From assembly GCA_000227525.2 (NCBI GenBank), contig AGIG01000028.1:186001-250000 (forward strand): a stretch of 64,000 nt of DNA, given 5' to 3'. The stretch is from a gamma proteobacterium HIMB30 (GTDB taxonomy: Bacteria > Pseudomonadota > Gammaproteobacteria > Pseudomonadales > Litorivicinaceae). Position 1 is the stretch's first letter, and each line of letters opens with the position of its first letter. Positions 24,745 through 33,954 of the stretch are shown here, one piece after another. The notes beneath the pieces are model-generated. The model saw nothing but the letters and a program-made list of their open reading frames with translations, had not been told where the DNA came from and did no database searches. The translations under genes and the position numbers were made by a program.

Positions 24745-24811
24745 TCAGCACGAAATACGCGCCGACAGATACAACCGCGGTAAAAGCAAACGCTGCTAAC
24801 ATCGTCTTCAT
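24686..24811 (-). CDS. 41-residue single-pass membrane micro-protein in the fdh operon
   Basis: The ATG at 24811 overlaps the fdhC stop codon (ATGA) and opens a 41-residue frame ending at 24686. The sequence begins MKTMLAAFAFTAVVSVG, continues AYFVLSEM and ends SAPSVRLD, i.e. one hydrophobic helix with a short polar tail. Translational coupling and normal composition support a real gene. It may be a small subunit or assembly factor of the membrane-bound formate dehydrogenase; I do not recognise a family. Confidence 0.65.
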   Translation of the reverse strand: MKTMLAAFAFTAVVSVGAYFVLSEMGFSSAEVQSAPSVRLD

Positions 24812-25989
24812 CGTGCGTCTCCAACTTGTTGAATCGGAGCACCTTTAGCTTCCTCTTGTTCAACCCACAGATCGTGATGCTGGCGTGCCCATTCAAGATC
24901 GACCTGGCCGTTGCCCATCGCATCAAATGCACCTTCCATCCCAACACTGCCGATGTAGATGTGTGCGACGATCGCAATAATCATCGTAATGGCCACAATC
25001 GCATGCCATAAATGTGCGAGTTGCATTTCTTCATGCGGAAGTAATTCAGTTGACAAACCCATTGCCGGGAAGATCGTATTAATCATCCCGAAAGTCTTGG
25101 CGAACATTGGCAACTCGAATGGGAATAACAAGGAGAGCCCTGACATTGAGACTGAAGCGCCAAGAATGATCGTCATCCAAAAGATCAGCTTTTGGCCGCC
25201 ATTGAACTTCCGTGCCGATGGGTGAGCGTTTCCAACAATACCACCGCCCTTTGCGAACCACTCGAGATCGAGTTTGTTTGGAATGTTGTGTGCAACCCAC
25301 ATCACGAAAATCGCCACTAATGATGCCATAAAGACCCAGGCAATATTGTTGTGTACCCAAATAGAGAACGTTGCAATTGCTGAATTGGCTTCATGTCCGA
25401 AAACAGGAATGATGACCGAGCGACCAAACAACAGTAATAGCCCCGTACACGCAAGCATGATGAATGAGCCTGCGAGACACCAATGCCCAAAACGTTCAAA
25501 CGACTTGAATCGTTCGATAGTCTGCCCAGACGGCCCGCCTTCAATTGTCATGCGTCCGCGCAGGAAGTAAAAGGCGGCCAGTGCGATGATAATGCCGCCA
25601 ATACCATAGCCAGCAAATGCTTGAATCCCACCCTGCCGTGTCAATAACCAGCCCATACCGCCGTCTTGCACTAAAACTTCCGCTGCGTGGCTATTATTGG
25701 ATACTTTGATTTCGGTCTCAGAATACCGGATACCGCGGTATAAATCTGAGCTTGAGACTCCCCCTAATGAACCGAGCTTGTCAGAGATCGCTTTCGCGTT
25801 CTCGGGGTTCCCTAAATTTTCACGACGAAATGATTCGTCGACTTCGAGTCCTTTCTGTCGCGCAAGAATATCTTCTAGCGTCTGCGCTCCGCCTGTTGAT
25901 GCACGTTGACCCTCGTCTTGGGAATGAGCCGGAGTCACGGCAAACGTTAAAAGTGCGATCAAATACGCACCCAATACCTTTAATTTCAT
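24808..25989 (-). CDS. fdhC: Formate dehydrogenase cytochrome b (gamma) subunit
   Basis: A 393-residue protein with signal peptide (to about PAHS), an N-terminal extension of about 130 residues with one extra helix, and a C-terminal four-helix cytochrome b556 domain of the FdnI/FdhC type. Helix histidines (for example FGHWC, HNIA, AHIYIG) can ligate two hemes. It would anchor the formate dehydrogenase and pass electrons to the quinone pool. GAGG precedes the ATG. The gap to fdhB holds a strong hairpin. Confidence 0.9.
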   Translation of the reverse strand: MKLKVLGAYLIALLTFAVTPAHSQDEGQRASTGGAQTLEDILARQKGLEVDESFRRENLGNPENAKAISDKLGSLGGVSSSDLYRGIRYSETEIKVSNNSHAAEVLVQDGGMGWLLTRQGGIQAFAGYGIGGIIIALAAFYFLRGRMTIEGGPSGQTIERFKSFERFGHWCLAGSFIMLACTGLLLLFGRSVIIPVFGHEANSAIATFSIWVHNNIAWVFMASLVAIFVMWVAHNIPNKLDLEWFAKGGGIVGNAHPSARKFNGGQKLIFWMTIILGASVSMSGLSLLFPFELPMFAKTFGMINTIFPAMGLSTELLPHEEMQLAHLWHAIVAITMIIAIVAHIYIGSVGMEGAFDAMGNGQVDLEWARQHHDLWVEQEEAKGAPIQQVGDAR

Positions 25990-26028
25990 GACGACCTCAG
26001 GAATGGTTGTTGAGTTGTTATCACAGAG

Positions 26029-26048
26029 GGGCGGGGAGATCCCCGCCC
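26029..26048 (-). terminator. GC-rich hairpin between fdhB and fdhC
   Basis: GGGCGGGG (26029-26036) and CCCCGCCC (26041-26048) form a perfect 8-bp stem with a four-nt loop 13 nt after the fdhB stop. There is no long U-run, so it is probably a stability or attenuation element setting the ratio of FdhAB to the membrane subunit. Confidence 0.6.
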
Positions 26049-26061
26049 TTCCGTTTGGCTG

Positions 26062-26670
26062 TTAGCCGCCTTTCTTCTCGTAGGCAGTTCCCCAGCCCCA
26101 TGCACCTGAACCGAAGCCACGGGTCACGACTCGCTCACGATAAATCGCAGCGACATCGTCACCGTCGCCGGCCAAAAGTGCTTTGGTCGCGCACTGCTCG
26201 GCACACGCAGGAAGCTTTCCTTCAGCAATACGGTTACTTCCGTATTTCTGGAATTCAGCCTGCGAGTTGTCCTCTTCAGGACCACCGGCACAGAATGTGC
26301 ACTTATCCATCTTGCCTCGTGAACCGAAGTTACCCGCTTGCGGGAACTGTGGCGCACCGAACGGACACGCATAGAAGCAGTAGCCGCAACCGATACACAG
26401 GTCTTTTGAGTGCAACACGACACCGTCGTCTGTTTGGTAAAAACAGTCGACAGGACAGACAGCCATACAAGGCGCGTCTGAACAGTGCATACAAGCCACA
26501 GAGATTGACCGCTCGCCTGGCTTACCATCGTTGATGGTCACAACCCGACGGCGGTTAATGCCCCAAGGCACCTCGTTTTCGTTCTTACACGCGGTTACGC
26601 AAGCGTTGCATTCGATGCAGCGCTCGGAGTCGCATAGGAACTTGGCTCTCGCCTTTCCACCTAATGACAT
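26062..26670 (-). CDS. fdhB: Formate dehydrogenase iron-sulfur (beta) subunit
   Basis: A 202-residue ferredoxin-like subunit with four cysteine groups for [4Fe-4S] clusters: CIECNAC...C, CMHCSDAPC...C, CIGCGYC...C and CTFC...CAEQC. It links the catalytic subunit to the cytochrome b. A strong GGAGG site precedes the ATG, and it follows fdhA by 12 nt. Confidence 0.93.
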   Translation of the reverse strand: MSLGGKARAKFLCDSERCIECNACVTACKNENEVPWGINRRRVVTINDGKPGERSISVACMHCSDAPCMAVCPVDCFYQTDDGVVLHSKDLCIGCGYCFYACPFGAPQFPQAGNFGSRGKMDKCTFCAGGPEEDNSQAEFQKYGSNRIAEGKLPACAEQCATKALLAGDGDDVAAIYRERVVTRGFGSGAWGWGTAYEKKGG

Positions 26671-26682
26671 AATTTATCCTCC

Positions 26683-29571
26683 TTACGCCGGCATGATTCG
26701 ACATAGGGTACATTTCGATTCCTGCATTTGAGTCACCGAGTCGTAGCCGTATGTACAAACTGTGTTAGCGGATTCCCCAAGAACGTATGGATCAGCTCCA
26801 TCTGGGTACTTGGCACGAAGGTCTTCGCCTTGGAACATTCCACCAAAATGGAATGGCATAAATGCAACACCGACGCCAACACGCTCGGTGACCATTGCTT
26901 GGACTTTCACTTTTCCGCCTTCAGGGCCTTCAACCCAGACCATGTCTCCATCACGAACGCCGAGATTATTTGCGTCACGCGGATGGACTTCGACAAACAT
27001 CTGTTGCTGAAGCTCTGCTAGCCAAGGGTTTGAACGTGTTTCATCACCACCGCCCTCGTACTCAACCAAACGACCTGAAGTCAAAATGATTGGGAAGTCT
27101 TTCGAGAAGTCGTTCTTCTGGATCGACTCATAGAGAGTTGGCAGACGATACGCAAACCGATCTTCGTAGGTTGGATAATCCTTCACGAGATCGCGACGGT
27201 TTGTGTACAGAGGCTCACGATGCAACGGTACTGGATCTGGGAAGTTCCATACCACTGTCCGTGCTTTTGCGTTACCAAATGGCGCACACTCGTGCTTAAT
27301 CGCGACGCGCTGGATACCACCTGACAAGTCAGTCTTCCAGTTCGTCTTCGCACCAGCAACCTTATCGATCGCCGCACGCTCATCGGCTGTCAGATCCTTA
27401 TCCCAGCCCAGATCCATCAGCATTTGCATGGTGAATTCTGGATAGCCGTCTTTGATCTCAGAGCCTTGTGAGTACACACCTTCAGCGAGTAGATTTTCGC
27501 CGTCTCTTTCAACACCGAATCGTGCACGGAAGGTCAAACCACCTTTCGAAACGGGCTTCGACATATCGTAGAGGTTTGGTGTACCTGGGTGCTTCATCTC
27601 AGCTGTGCCCCAAGCTGGCCATGGCATACCGTAATAATCACCGTCGCAAGGACCGCCAACTGCTTGCAGTGTGGTCTTATCAAACGTGTGCTGGTTCGCC
27701 ATATGCGCTCTGATCCGCTCCGGAGACTGGCCGGTGTAACCGATCGTCCACATACCACTATTGAATTCACGGGTAATGTCTTCAATCAGCGGCTCATCAC
27801 CATTGACCTTAATGTTGCGGAAGAAACGATCAGAGAAACCGAACTTGTCCGCAAACAACTTCATGATCACGTGATCTGGCTTCGACTCGAACAATGGATC
27901 GACTACTTTCTCACGCCACTGGATTGAGCGGTTTGACGCTGTTACCGAGCCATACGTCTCAAACTGCGTGGTCGTTGGAAGTAGATACACACCATCTTTA
28001 CGGTCATGGAGGACTGCGGAAACGGTTGGGTGTGGATCGACCACGACCAACAGGTCGAGTTTTTCCATCGCAACCTTCATATCAGCCTGACGCGTCTGAG
28101 AGTTTGGAGCGTGACCCCAAAGAACCATTGCGCGAGTATTGTTTGGCTGACCAAGGTTTTCTTTCGCTTCCAAGACACCGTCGATCCAACGAGAAACAGG
28201 AATACCCGTCTCGTTCATCATGGCCTTGTCCTTACCATCTTTGGTCTTCATAGTCGCAAAACGACCCTTCAACCAATCGAGGTCTTCTTCCCAAACACGC
28301 GCCCAGTGCGCCCATGAGCCTGGCTTCAAGCCGTAGTAGCCTGGCAGTGTGTTCGCAAGGACACCAAGGTCTGTTGCGCCCTGAACGTTACAGTGACCAC
28401 GGAAGATGTTGGTTCCGCCACCTGACGTACCCATGTTGCCCAAAGCCAACTGCAGGATACAGTAAGCGCGGGTATTGTTATTTCCGTTGGTATGCTGTGT
28501 TCCACCCATACACCAAATGACAGTGCCTGGACGATTATTAGCCAGAGTACGCGCTACACGCTCGAGCTGTGAGCCCGGAGTTCCGGTAACACGCTCGACT
28601 TCCTCTGGGTTCCACTTGGCGACTTCATTTTTGATGTCGTCCATACCCCAGACACGAGTACGAATGAACTCTTTGTCTTCCCAGCCGTTCTCAAAGACGT
28701 GCCACAAAATACCCCAAATCAACGCGACATCAGTGCCTGGACGGAAACGCACGTACTCGTCCGCGTGAGCGGCAGTTCGTGTGAAACGCGGATCGCAGAC
28801 GATCACAGGAGCGTTGTTTTGCTCTTTTGCTTTCATGATGTGCTGCAGAGACACAGGATGCGCTTCAGCAGGGTTACCACCAATCAAAAAGATCGCTTTT
28901 GAGTTATGAATATCGTTGTACGAGTTTGTCATCGCACCATAGCCCCAGGTGTTCGCAACACCTGCTACAGTGGTTGAGTGACAAATACGCGCCTGGTGGT
29001 CAACGTTGTTCGTGCCCCAGTAAGCAGCAAACTTACGATACAGATATGACTGCTCGTTGTTTGTCTTCGCAGAACCCAACCAGTACACACTGTCTGGACC
29101 GCTCTCTTCACGAATCTTGAGCATTTGATCGCCAATTTCATTGATCGCCTGCTCCCATGAGATACGGGTGTAGGTTCCATTGACCAACTTCATTGGATAC
29201 TTCAAACGACGTTCACCGTGGCCGAGTTCGCGAACCGCTGAACCCTTCGCACAGTGTGCACCCAGGTTAAACGGAGAATCCCAACCAGGCTCCTGTCCAA
29301 CCCAAACGCCATCACGCACTTCTGCCTGGACTGTACAGCCCACTGAGCAGTGCGTACAAACGCTCTTCTTAATTTCAGTTTTTGCATCGCTCGACGCAGA
29401 AGCGGCTGCTTCTACTGAACGTGGCGTCATCGAAAACGCAGCTAAACCACCCACAGCCAGACCAGTAGAACGTAAGAACGTCCGGCGGTCCATTTTATGG
29501 GAGACCACGTTTTTCAGTAAGGATGACACCTGGGAGCCAACTGCTACCCCATTCGCCTTTTTCCTTAGCAT
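26683..29571 (-). CDS. fdhA: Formate dehydrogenase catalytic (alpha) subunit, Tat-exported, Cys type
   Basis: A 962-residue molybdopterin oxidoreductase that oxidises formate to CO2. A Tat signal (MDRRTFLRSTG, residues 27-37) indicates a periplasmic enzyme. C72, C75, C79 and C107 bind the proximal [4Fe-4S] cluster. The metal ligand is C197 followed by the catalytic H198 (QARICHST), so it is a cysteine, not selenocysteine, enzyme. Metal choice (Mo or W) cannot be read, but the tungstate-rich context makes W plausible. GGAGG lies upstream of the ATG. Confidence 0.96.
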   Translation of the reverse strand: MLRKKANGVAVGSQVSSLLKNVVSHKMDRRTFLRSTGLAVGGLAAFSMTPRSVEAAASASSDAKTEIKKSVCTHCSVGCTVQAEVRDGVWVGQEPGWDSPFNLGAHCAKGSAVRELGHGERRLKYPMKLVNGTYTRISWEQAINEIGDQMLKIREESGPDSVYWLGSAKTNNEQSYLYRKFAAYWGTNNVDHQARICHSTTVAGVANTWGYGAMTNSYNDIHNSKAIFLIGGNPAEAHPVSLQHIMKAKEQNNAPVIVCDPRFTRTAAHADEYVRFRPGTDVALIWGILWHVFENGWEDKEFIRTRVWGMDDIKNEVAKWNPEEVERVTGTPGSQLERVARTLANNRPGTVIWCMGGTQHTNGNNNTRAYCILQLALGNMGTSGGGTNIFRGHCNVQGATDLGVLANTLPGYYGLKPGSWAHWARVWEEDLDWLKGRFATMKTKDGKDKAMMNETGIPVSRWIDGVLEAKENLGQPNNTRAMVLWGHAPNSQTRQADMKVAMEKLDLLVVVDPHPTVSAVLHDRKDGVYLLPTTTQFETYGSVTASNRSIQWREKVVDPLFESKPDHVIMKLFADKFGFSDRFFRNIKVNGDEPLIEDITREFNSGMWTIGYTGQSPERIRAHMANQHTFDKTTLQAVGGPCDGDYYGMPWPAWGTAEMKHPGTPNLYDMSKPVSKGGLTFRARFGVERDGENLLAEGVYSQGSEIKDGYPEFTMQMLMDLGWDKDLTADERAAIDKVAGAKTNWKTDLSGGIQRVAIKHECAPFGNAKARTVVWNFPDPVPLHREPLYTNRRDLVKDYPTYEDRFAYRLPTLYESIQKNDFSKDFPIILTSGRLVEYEGGGDETRSNPWLAELQQQMFVEVHPRDANNLGVRDGDMVWVEGPEGGKVKVQAMVTERVGVGVAFMPFHFGGMFQGEDLRAKYPDGADPYVLGESANTVCTYGYDSVTQMQESKCTLCRIMPA

Positions 29572-29642
29572 GAAAATCCTCCTCAGGATTTCTATGAATG
29601 ACTGATCAGGGCCAAATGCAACCTGAGGTCATTCGTTTATTA

Positions 29643-29837
29643 TTAGAACCGTGCTGTCTCGAGATACTTCTTGTAGTGCGCATTCTTGCGAAGACCACTA
29701 TCTTGACGAATCTCTACTTCAGAACTTGCAAGCGCCTGTGTTCCCGCTGTTGCAGCCACCGCTGCAACTGGTAACCCAGTCGTCACAAGTTTCAAGAAGC
29801 CACGGCGCCCTGCCTGTGTTGTTTTCTGTTCACTCAT
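29643..29837 (-). CDS. Formate dehydrogenase region Tat-target protein
   Basis: A 64-residue protein consisting of a Tat signal (RRGFLKLVTTG) and a short conserved tail (GLRKNAHYKKYLETARF). It belongs to the small family found directly upstream of fdhA in many proteobacterial fdh operons, with unknown function. The ATG at 29837 is chosen because GGAG lies 6 nt upstream; an ATG two codons earlier directly abuts that site. Confidence 0.9.
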   Translation of the reverse strand: MSEQKTTQAGRRGFLKLVTTGLPVAAVAATAGTQALASSEVEIRQDSGLRKNAHYKKYLETARF

Positions 29838-29882
29838 GAACATCTCCTTGTTGTGCTTTCACACCTATTTATGCCTATCGGC

Positions 29883-30497
29883 CTACTCGATACGGAAAGA
29901 TTCTTGCTCGATACCCATCAATAGATGGCCTAGGGAGCCAACTGGGGCATAAAGCACAGCACTTTCCGCCTTTTCGAGATCGCTAAAACAATGCGCTGCC
30001 CAGGGAGCAATATGCGCATTGAAAAATTCTTTTTGGACCTGCAACGGCATGGGTTGCCCGAAAGCACCAGTAATCATCCCGGCCATCATTTCACACAATG
30101 CCCCCAGGTGATCTTCTGGCTCAGGGATTCCCTGCTTTCGCTGAATACCTAGTCCGCGCATCTTTGCGCGCAAATCAGCGAGTGGCTTCTCATGCAGGAA
30201 GCCTGTGAGATAGTAGCTCGCGTAAGGCAATACCTCGCCTCTGCCGACACCAATAAATAAAATATTGTATTCACGCTCGACCGCGCCTGCGGTCATTGAT
30301 TTCGCGAGCTGAGAAAGCGTGTTGATTGCTGACCCAACCTCACCAGCATCTCCCTGGAGAGCACCGAGTTGCTCGAGCGTTGATTGGTCCGGAACCTGAA
30401 GCAACAGATTACCTAGCAGCGCGTATAGGTGAGCACGAACCTCATCCTCTGGCGCAATCGGCGGGGTAGTCATTTCAATCGTTGAATCTACGGTCAT
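29883..30497 (-). CDS. TorD-family chaperone for formate dehydrogenase
   Basis: A 204-residue all-helical TorD/DmsD-like protein with the family segment EYNILFIGVGRGEVLPYASYYLTGFLHEKPL. Members bind Tat signals of molybdoenzymes and hold them until the cofactor is inserted. Its position between DUF3306 and the fdh structural genes identifies FdhA as the likely client. Confidence 0.88.
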   Translation of the reverse strand: MTVDSTIEMTTPPIAPEDEVRAHLYALLGNLLLQVPDQSTLEQLGALQGDAGEVGSAINTLSQLAKSMTAGAVEREYNILFIGVGRGEVLPYASYYLTGFLHEKPLADLRAKMRGLGIQRKQGIPEPEDHLGALCEMMAGMITGAFGQPMPLQVQKEFFNAHIAPWAAHCFSDLEKAESAVLYAPVGSLGHLLMGIEQESFRIE

Positions 30498-30595
30498 TTA
30501 TATTCACTCACACATCTTGTCGAGCGGCCCTTCCTTGGCGTTTTTTTAGTCCGTACCATCGGAGGTTACCCCTTTTGTTTAGTTTTGCAAGAAAT

Positions 30596-31255
30596 TTACT
30601 GGAATTGCATCCGCCGCGGACGCGGCAAGACAGGCGCTGGGTTTGAGTCAACGTCCCGATCAATCAAATGATCCGACTCGGCGAGCTCAATGTGTTGAAT
30701 CTCAGTGCCGGATACAGACTCTGTTTCAGAGGACTCACTTTGCAGCGAAATGCCAGGCTCCAGCGTAGCCGGTATTTGATCGGACAGCTCATCATCGATT
30801 GCCTCGATCGCAGCTATCGCTTCGTCTTGCGCATCATCGTCTGCCAAGTTTTCTAGCGCATCCAGGGCCTGTGAGGCATACCCTTTCCCAACCTCATAAA
30901 TCGTCTGCAGATTCTCGATGACCGTTGCGGCATCCGTGTAATCATCGCAGTACTCATCGAGACCATCGATATTCGCCAGCAACGGATTTGTTTTCCAAAA
31001 GGCACGCAACGCGCGAGCCCGGATTCGTTCAGGCACACGACCATCCATGAATTTTTCAACGGTATCGCCAAGCTTTAACGTATCGGGCTCAGGCAGCTCC
31101 AAGATCGACAGAATTTCTTCGTCAGACTTGCCTTCGAATTCGTCCTCAGTCGGCTTCCCTTCGTCAGCGGAGGGAAGAACGACATCAGTGTTGTCAGATT
31201 CCGGCTTGAGCTTCCGCTCCGACCATCTTGATAAGAATCCTTTGTCTTCGCTCAA
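30596..31255 (-). CDS. DUF3306 protein of the fdh operon
   Basis: A 219-residue acidic protein with the DUF3306 N-terminus GFLSRWSERKLK and central segment RIRARALRAFWKTNPLLANIDGLDEYCDDY. Function is unknown, but the family nearly always occurs with DUF3305 and TorD beside formate dehydrogenase. The start is TTG at 31255, overlapping the DUF3305 stop (TTGA), with GAGG 8 nt upstream. Confidence 0.85.
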   Translation of the reverse strand: MSEDKGFLSRWSERKLKPESDNTDVVLPSADEGKPTEDEFEGKSDEEILSILELPEPDTLKLGDTVEKFMDGRVPERIRARALRAFWKTNPLLANIDGLDEYCDDYTDAATVIENLQTIYEVGKGYASQALDALENLADDDAQDEAIAAIEAIDDELSDQIPATLEPGISLQSESSETESVSGTEIQHIELAESDHLIDRDVDSNPAPVLPRPRRMQFQ

Positions 31256-31857
31256 TGTTTCTTCCTCTTCCGCAACGAAGCTGGAGACATGTACACATCA
31301 TTGATTTGACTGACCCGCGGATCACCAATCCCTTCATCAACCTGATCGATCTCCAACCGGTCCCGCTTGCGCTTTTTAAAAGGCTCTTCAACAAAATGAT
31401 GATCAACAAATTGTTGAGCCCAGCTTGCAATGATCGATGGAATCGGAACGGCCTCGACGAGACTAAACCCGCTGTCTAAAAGATCCTGAGCCTCGTACGG
31501 CGACAAAGTCACATCAGTCACTTGCCAGCCACCAGGCGACTCACCGCTCTCATCTTCATCCAAGATCACAAAAGCAGATGGGATCTCCATCGACAATGCG
31601 ACTCGATACGCCTCAACATCGGATCGATAGAGCGTGAGCGACAGCGTTCTTGCGTGATATTGCGTGACATCACCCTCAGAGCGGAGTTCGACCCAATGCG
31701 CAATATCAGCACCGGGAATCAAGCCTGACGGCTTCCAGATTTCCGACGCCCAGCGGGTGACGCCCGGGTGTTTACTCACGATGATTCCCACCGGCATGGA
31801 TATCATCCGCGCAGAAAATAAATCAGACTGGTCGATGTGTTGGCTTGGGTCGCTCAC
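31252..31857 (-). CDS. DUF3305 protein of the fdh operon
   Basis: A 201-residue protein with the DUF3305 signature MPVGIIVSKHPGVTRWASEIWKPSGLIPGA. The function is unknown; it is a fixed companion of DUF3306 in fdh loci. The true start is most likely GTG at 31857, since the longer frame reads into the divergent gene. It is the first gene of the long minus-strand fdh operon, whose promoter must lie in the 93-bp gap shared with the divergent polyferredoxin gene. Confidence 0.82.
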   Translation of the reverse strand: MSDPSQHIDQSDLFSARMISMPVGIIVSKHPGVTRWASEIWKPSGLIPGADIAHWVELRSEGDVTQYHARTLSLTLYRSDVEAYRVALSMEIPSAFVILDEDESGESPGGWQVTDVTLSPYEAQDLLDSGFSLVEAVPIPSIIASWAQQFVDHHFVEEPFKKRKRDRLEIDQVDEGIGDPRVSQINDVYMSPASLRKRKKH

Positions 31858-31950
31858 AGTTTTTTTACCTTGAGATCTTCTTTTTATAGTTTTTGCCCTT
31901 AAGTCGAGTAGTCTATGGTGATACTGAAATAAAAAGATAGCCCCACGATC

Positions 31951-33954
31951 ATGAAAAACAACACGACTCTCGTTTTGTGTCGCTGCGACAGTAGCCTCAA
32001 ATACAACCCTGAGGCCTTTAAAGGCCACGGATTCGATGATGTTATCGTCACCGACCAACTTTGCGGAAACGACCTCGATGTTGCAGTCGCCGCACTAACA
32101 CAACGTGATCAAGTTGTTTTCGCTTGCGAGCAGCAAGCACAGATCTTTGAGCAGTTAACCGAAGAACTCATCACGGAAAATGCACTCAAAGCATCACTGG
32201 ATCTGATTGATTTGAGAGACCGTGCTGGCTGGACGGCAACAGGCGAAAAAGACGCTTTGATCGAAGCGAAACAGCTCGCTTTGTTGGCGGATGCAACGCT
32301 CGACAGACCCGGTACGGCAGCGCGTGAAGTCACTTCATCCGGGACCTGCTTGATCATCGCAAAAGATTCGAGTGTCTTACTATTTGCTGAAACGTTGGGT
32401 GAAGAATTGGCTGTAACATGCGTATTGGAAACACCACCAGCGAACATCAGTCCATCAGGAAACTACGATCTGGCACTTGGACAAATTCAATCCGTAGCCG
32501 GAGGTCTCGGCGCTTTTGATGTCGCCTTTACACAATTCGCTACACTCATTGCAACTGGTCGCGGCGCAACGCAATTTTCTGTACCCAAGGACACTGCATC
32601 ATCAACCTGCGACATCGTCATTGACCTGGTCTCAGAGCAATCACTCCTCGCCGCAGAAGCAACTCGCGACGGCTATTTGAGAGCACCCGATGCGGATGCA
32701 TTCAAGCTCGCTCAACTCGGAGCCCAAGCCAAGGGGCTGGTGGGTACTTTTGAAAAGCCATTGTATGTGAAATATGAAGGCTCAATTTGTGCGCATTCAC
32801 GATCACAAAAGACCGGTTGTACACGCTGTGTCGATACCTGTGGTGCAAAAGCTATCCAGTCCAACGGTGACGGTGTGTATGTGGATCCTGACATGTGTGG
32901 AGGATGCGGCGGTTGTGCATCTGTCTGCCCAACGGGTGCCATTGTCTATGATGATCCGCCTTTCGAATTCATGGTGCAGCGTCTGAAGACACTGATCGAA
33001 ACATTCCAAAATCATGCACAAACATCACCACGAGTGATCTTTATTGACCGTCAATTCGGTCGTCATTTAATCGCAGAGTCCGCTCGCTTCAGTCAAGGCT
33101 TGCCCGCTGATGTAATCCCCTACGAAGTGGATAATGTGGAACTGATTGGACACGCAGAGCTGCTTGCGGCACTCGCTGCCGGTGCGAGTGAAGCGCTCAT
33201 TCTTAAATCGCCAAAGACAGCCAAAACAGCCATCGAGAATCAATCGGCATTGACACACCGGTTGCTAGGGGCGACACGAGTCGATGCTCAACGCGTCAAG
33301 GTCATTGAGGCCAGTGACAGTGCCTCGCTTGAACAAGCCCTCTACGGCACGCGGATGCCAGCACTTAAACATGAAGAAGTTGCATTGCTTGGCGGTCGCC
33401 GCGAGGTCGCCAAACGGGTCACAGCTGCGTTTCTTGGGCACGATGGAGAGTCACCTGCGTCAATCGCCCTCGAGCCCGGTGATCCCTACGGCACGATCGA
33501 GGTCAACTCCGATCAGTGTACATTGTGCCTAGCTTGCGTCTCGCAATGCCCGACCGGCGCCCTCAATGATCGCTCAGATCGCCCTGAAATCAATATCGTG
33601 GAGAACGCGTGTGTCCAGTGTGGCCTCTGCGCCAACACCTGCCCTGAGCAAGCGATCACATTAAAGCCACAGCTCAGCTTCGGACCACAAACGCTCGAAC
33701 AAAGCTCACTTCATGGTGAAGATCCATTCGAGTGTATCGAGTGCGGGCGTCCGTTTGGCGTGAAATCCACGATTGAGCGCATCATTGAGAAGCTCGAAGG
33801 TAATCATTGGATGTATACCGACTCAGACAACACCAAATTGGTGAAGATGTGTGACGACTGCCGCATTAGTGCGCAGTACCACGATGCCAACGCACCTCTG
33901 CGCGGTCCCGATCGTCCAAGAGTCAGGACGACCGATGATTACCTCGATAGCTAA
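31951..33954 (+). CDS. Large [4Fe-4S] polyferredoxin of the fdh region
   Basis: A 667-residue cytosolic protein. Residues 1-275 lack cysteine clusters except an N-terminal CRC. Around residues 280-330 is a cysteine group (CAHSRS..CTRC..C..CGGCGGCASVC). A two-cluster ferredoxin domain follows at about 522-570 (CTLCLACVSQC and CVQCGLCANTC), and two CxxC pairs near 594 and 633 suggest a zinc or additional cluster site. Homologues accompany proteobacterial fdh operons but have no proven function. It is transcribed divergently from the fdh operon and may shuttle electrons or take part in cofactor maturation. Confidence 0.85.
   Translation: MKNNTTLVLCRCDSSLKYNPEAFKGHGFDDVIVTDQLCGNDLDVAVAALTQRDQVVFACEQQAQIFEQLTEELITENALKASLDLIDLRDRAGWTATGEKDALIEAKQLALLADATLDRPGTAAREVTSSGTCLIIAKDSSVLLFAETLGEELAVTCVLETPPANISPSGNYDLALGQIQSVAGGLGAFDVAFTQFATLIATGRGATQFSVPKDTASSTCDIVIDLVSEQSLLAAEATRDGYLRAPDADAFKLAQLGAQAKGLVGTFEKPLYVKYEGSICAHSRSQKTGCTRCVDTCGAKAIQSNGDGVYVDPDMCGGCGGCASVCPTGAIVYDDPPFEFMVQRLKTLIETFQNHAQTSPRVIFIDRQFGRHLIAESARFSQGLPADVIPYEVDNVELIGHAELLAALAAGASEALILKSPKTAKTAIENQSALTHRLLGATRVDAQRVKVIEASDSASLEQALYGTRMPALKHEEVALLGGRREVAKRVTAAFLGHDGESPASIALEPGDPYGTIEVNSDQCTLCLACVSQCPTGALNDRSDRPEINIVENACVQCGLCANTCPEQAITLKPQLSFGPQTLEQSSLHGEDPFECIECGRPFGVKSTIERIIEKLEGNHWMYTDSDNTKLVKMCDDCRISAQYHDANAPLRGPDRPRVRTTDDYLDS

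Noticed and set aside
26007-26534. 175-codon plus-strand open frame
   Set aside because: Antisense to fdhB, with shadow-type composition rich in Arg, His and Ser.
26683-29571. Possible selenocysteine in formate dehydrogenase
   Set aside because: The metal-ligand position is a TGC/TGT-type cysteine in QARICHST, and the frame is open without in-frame TGA.
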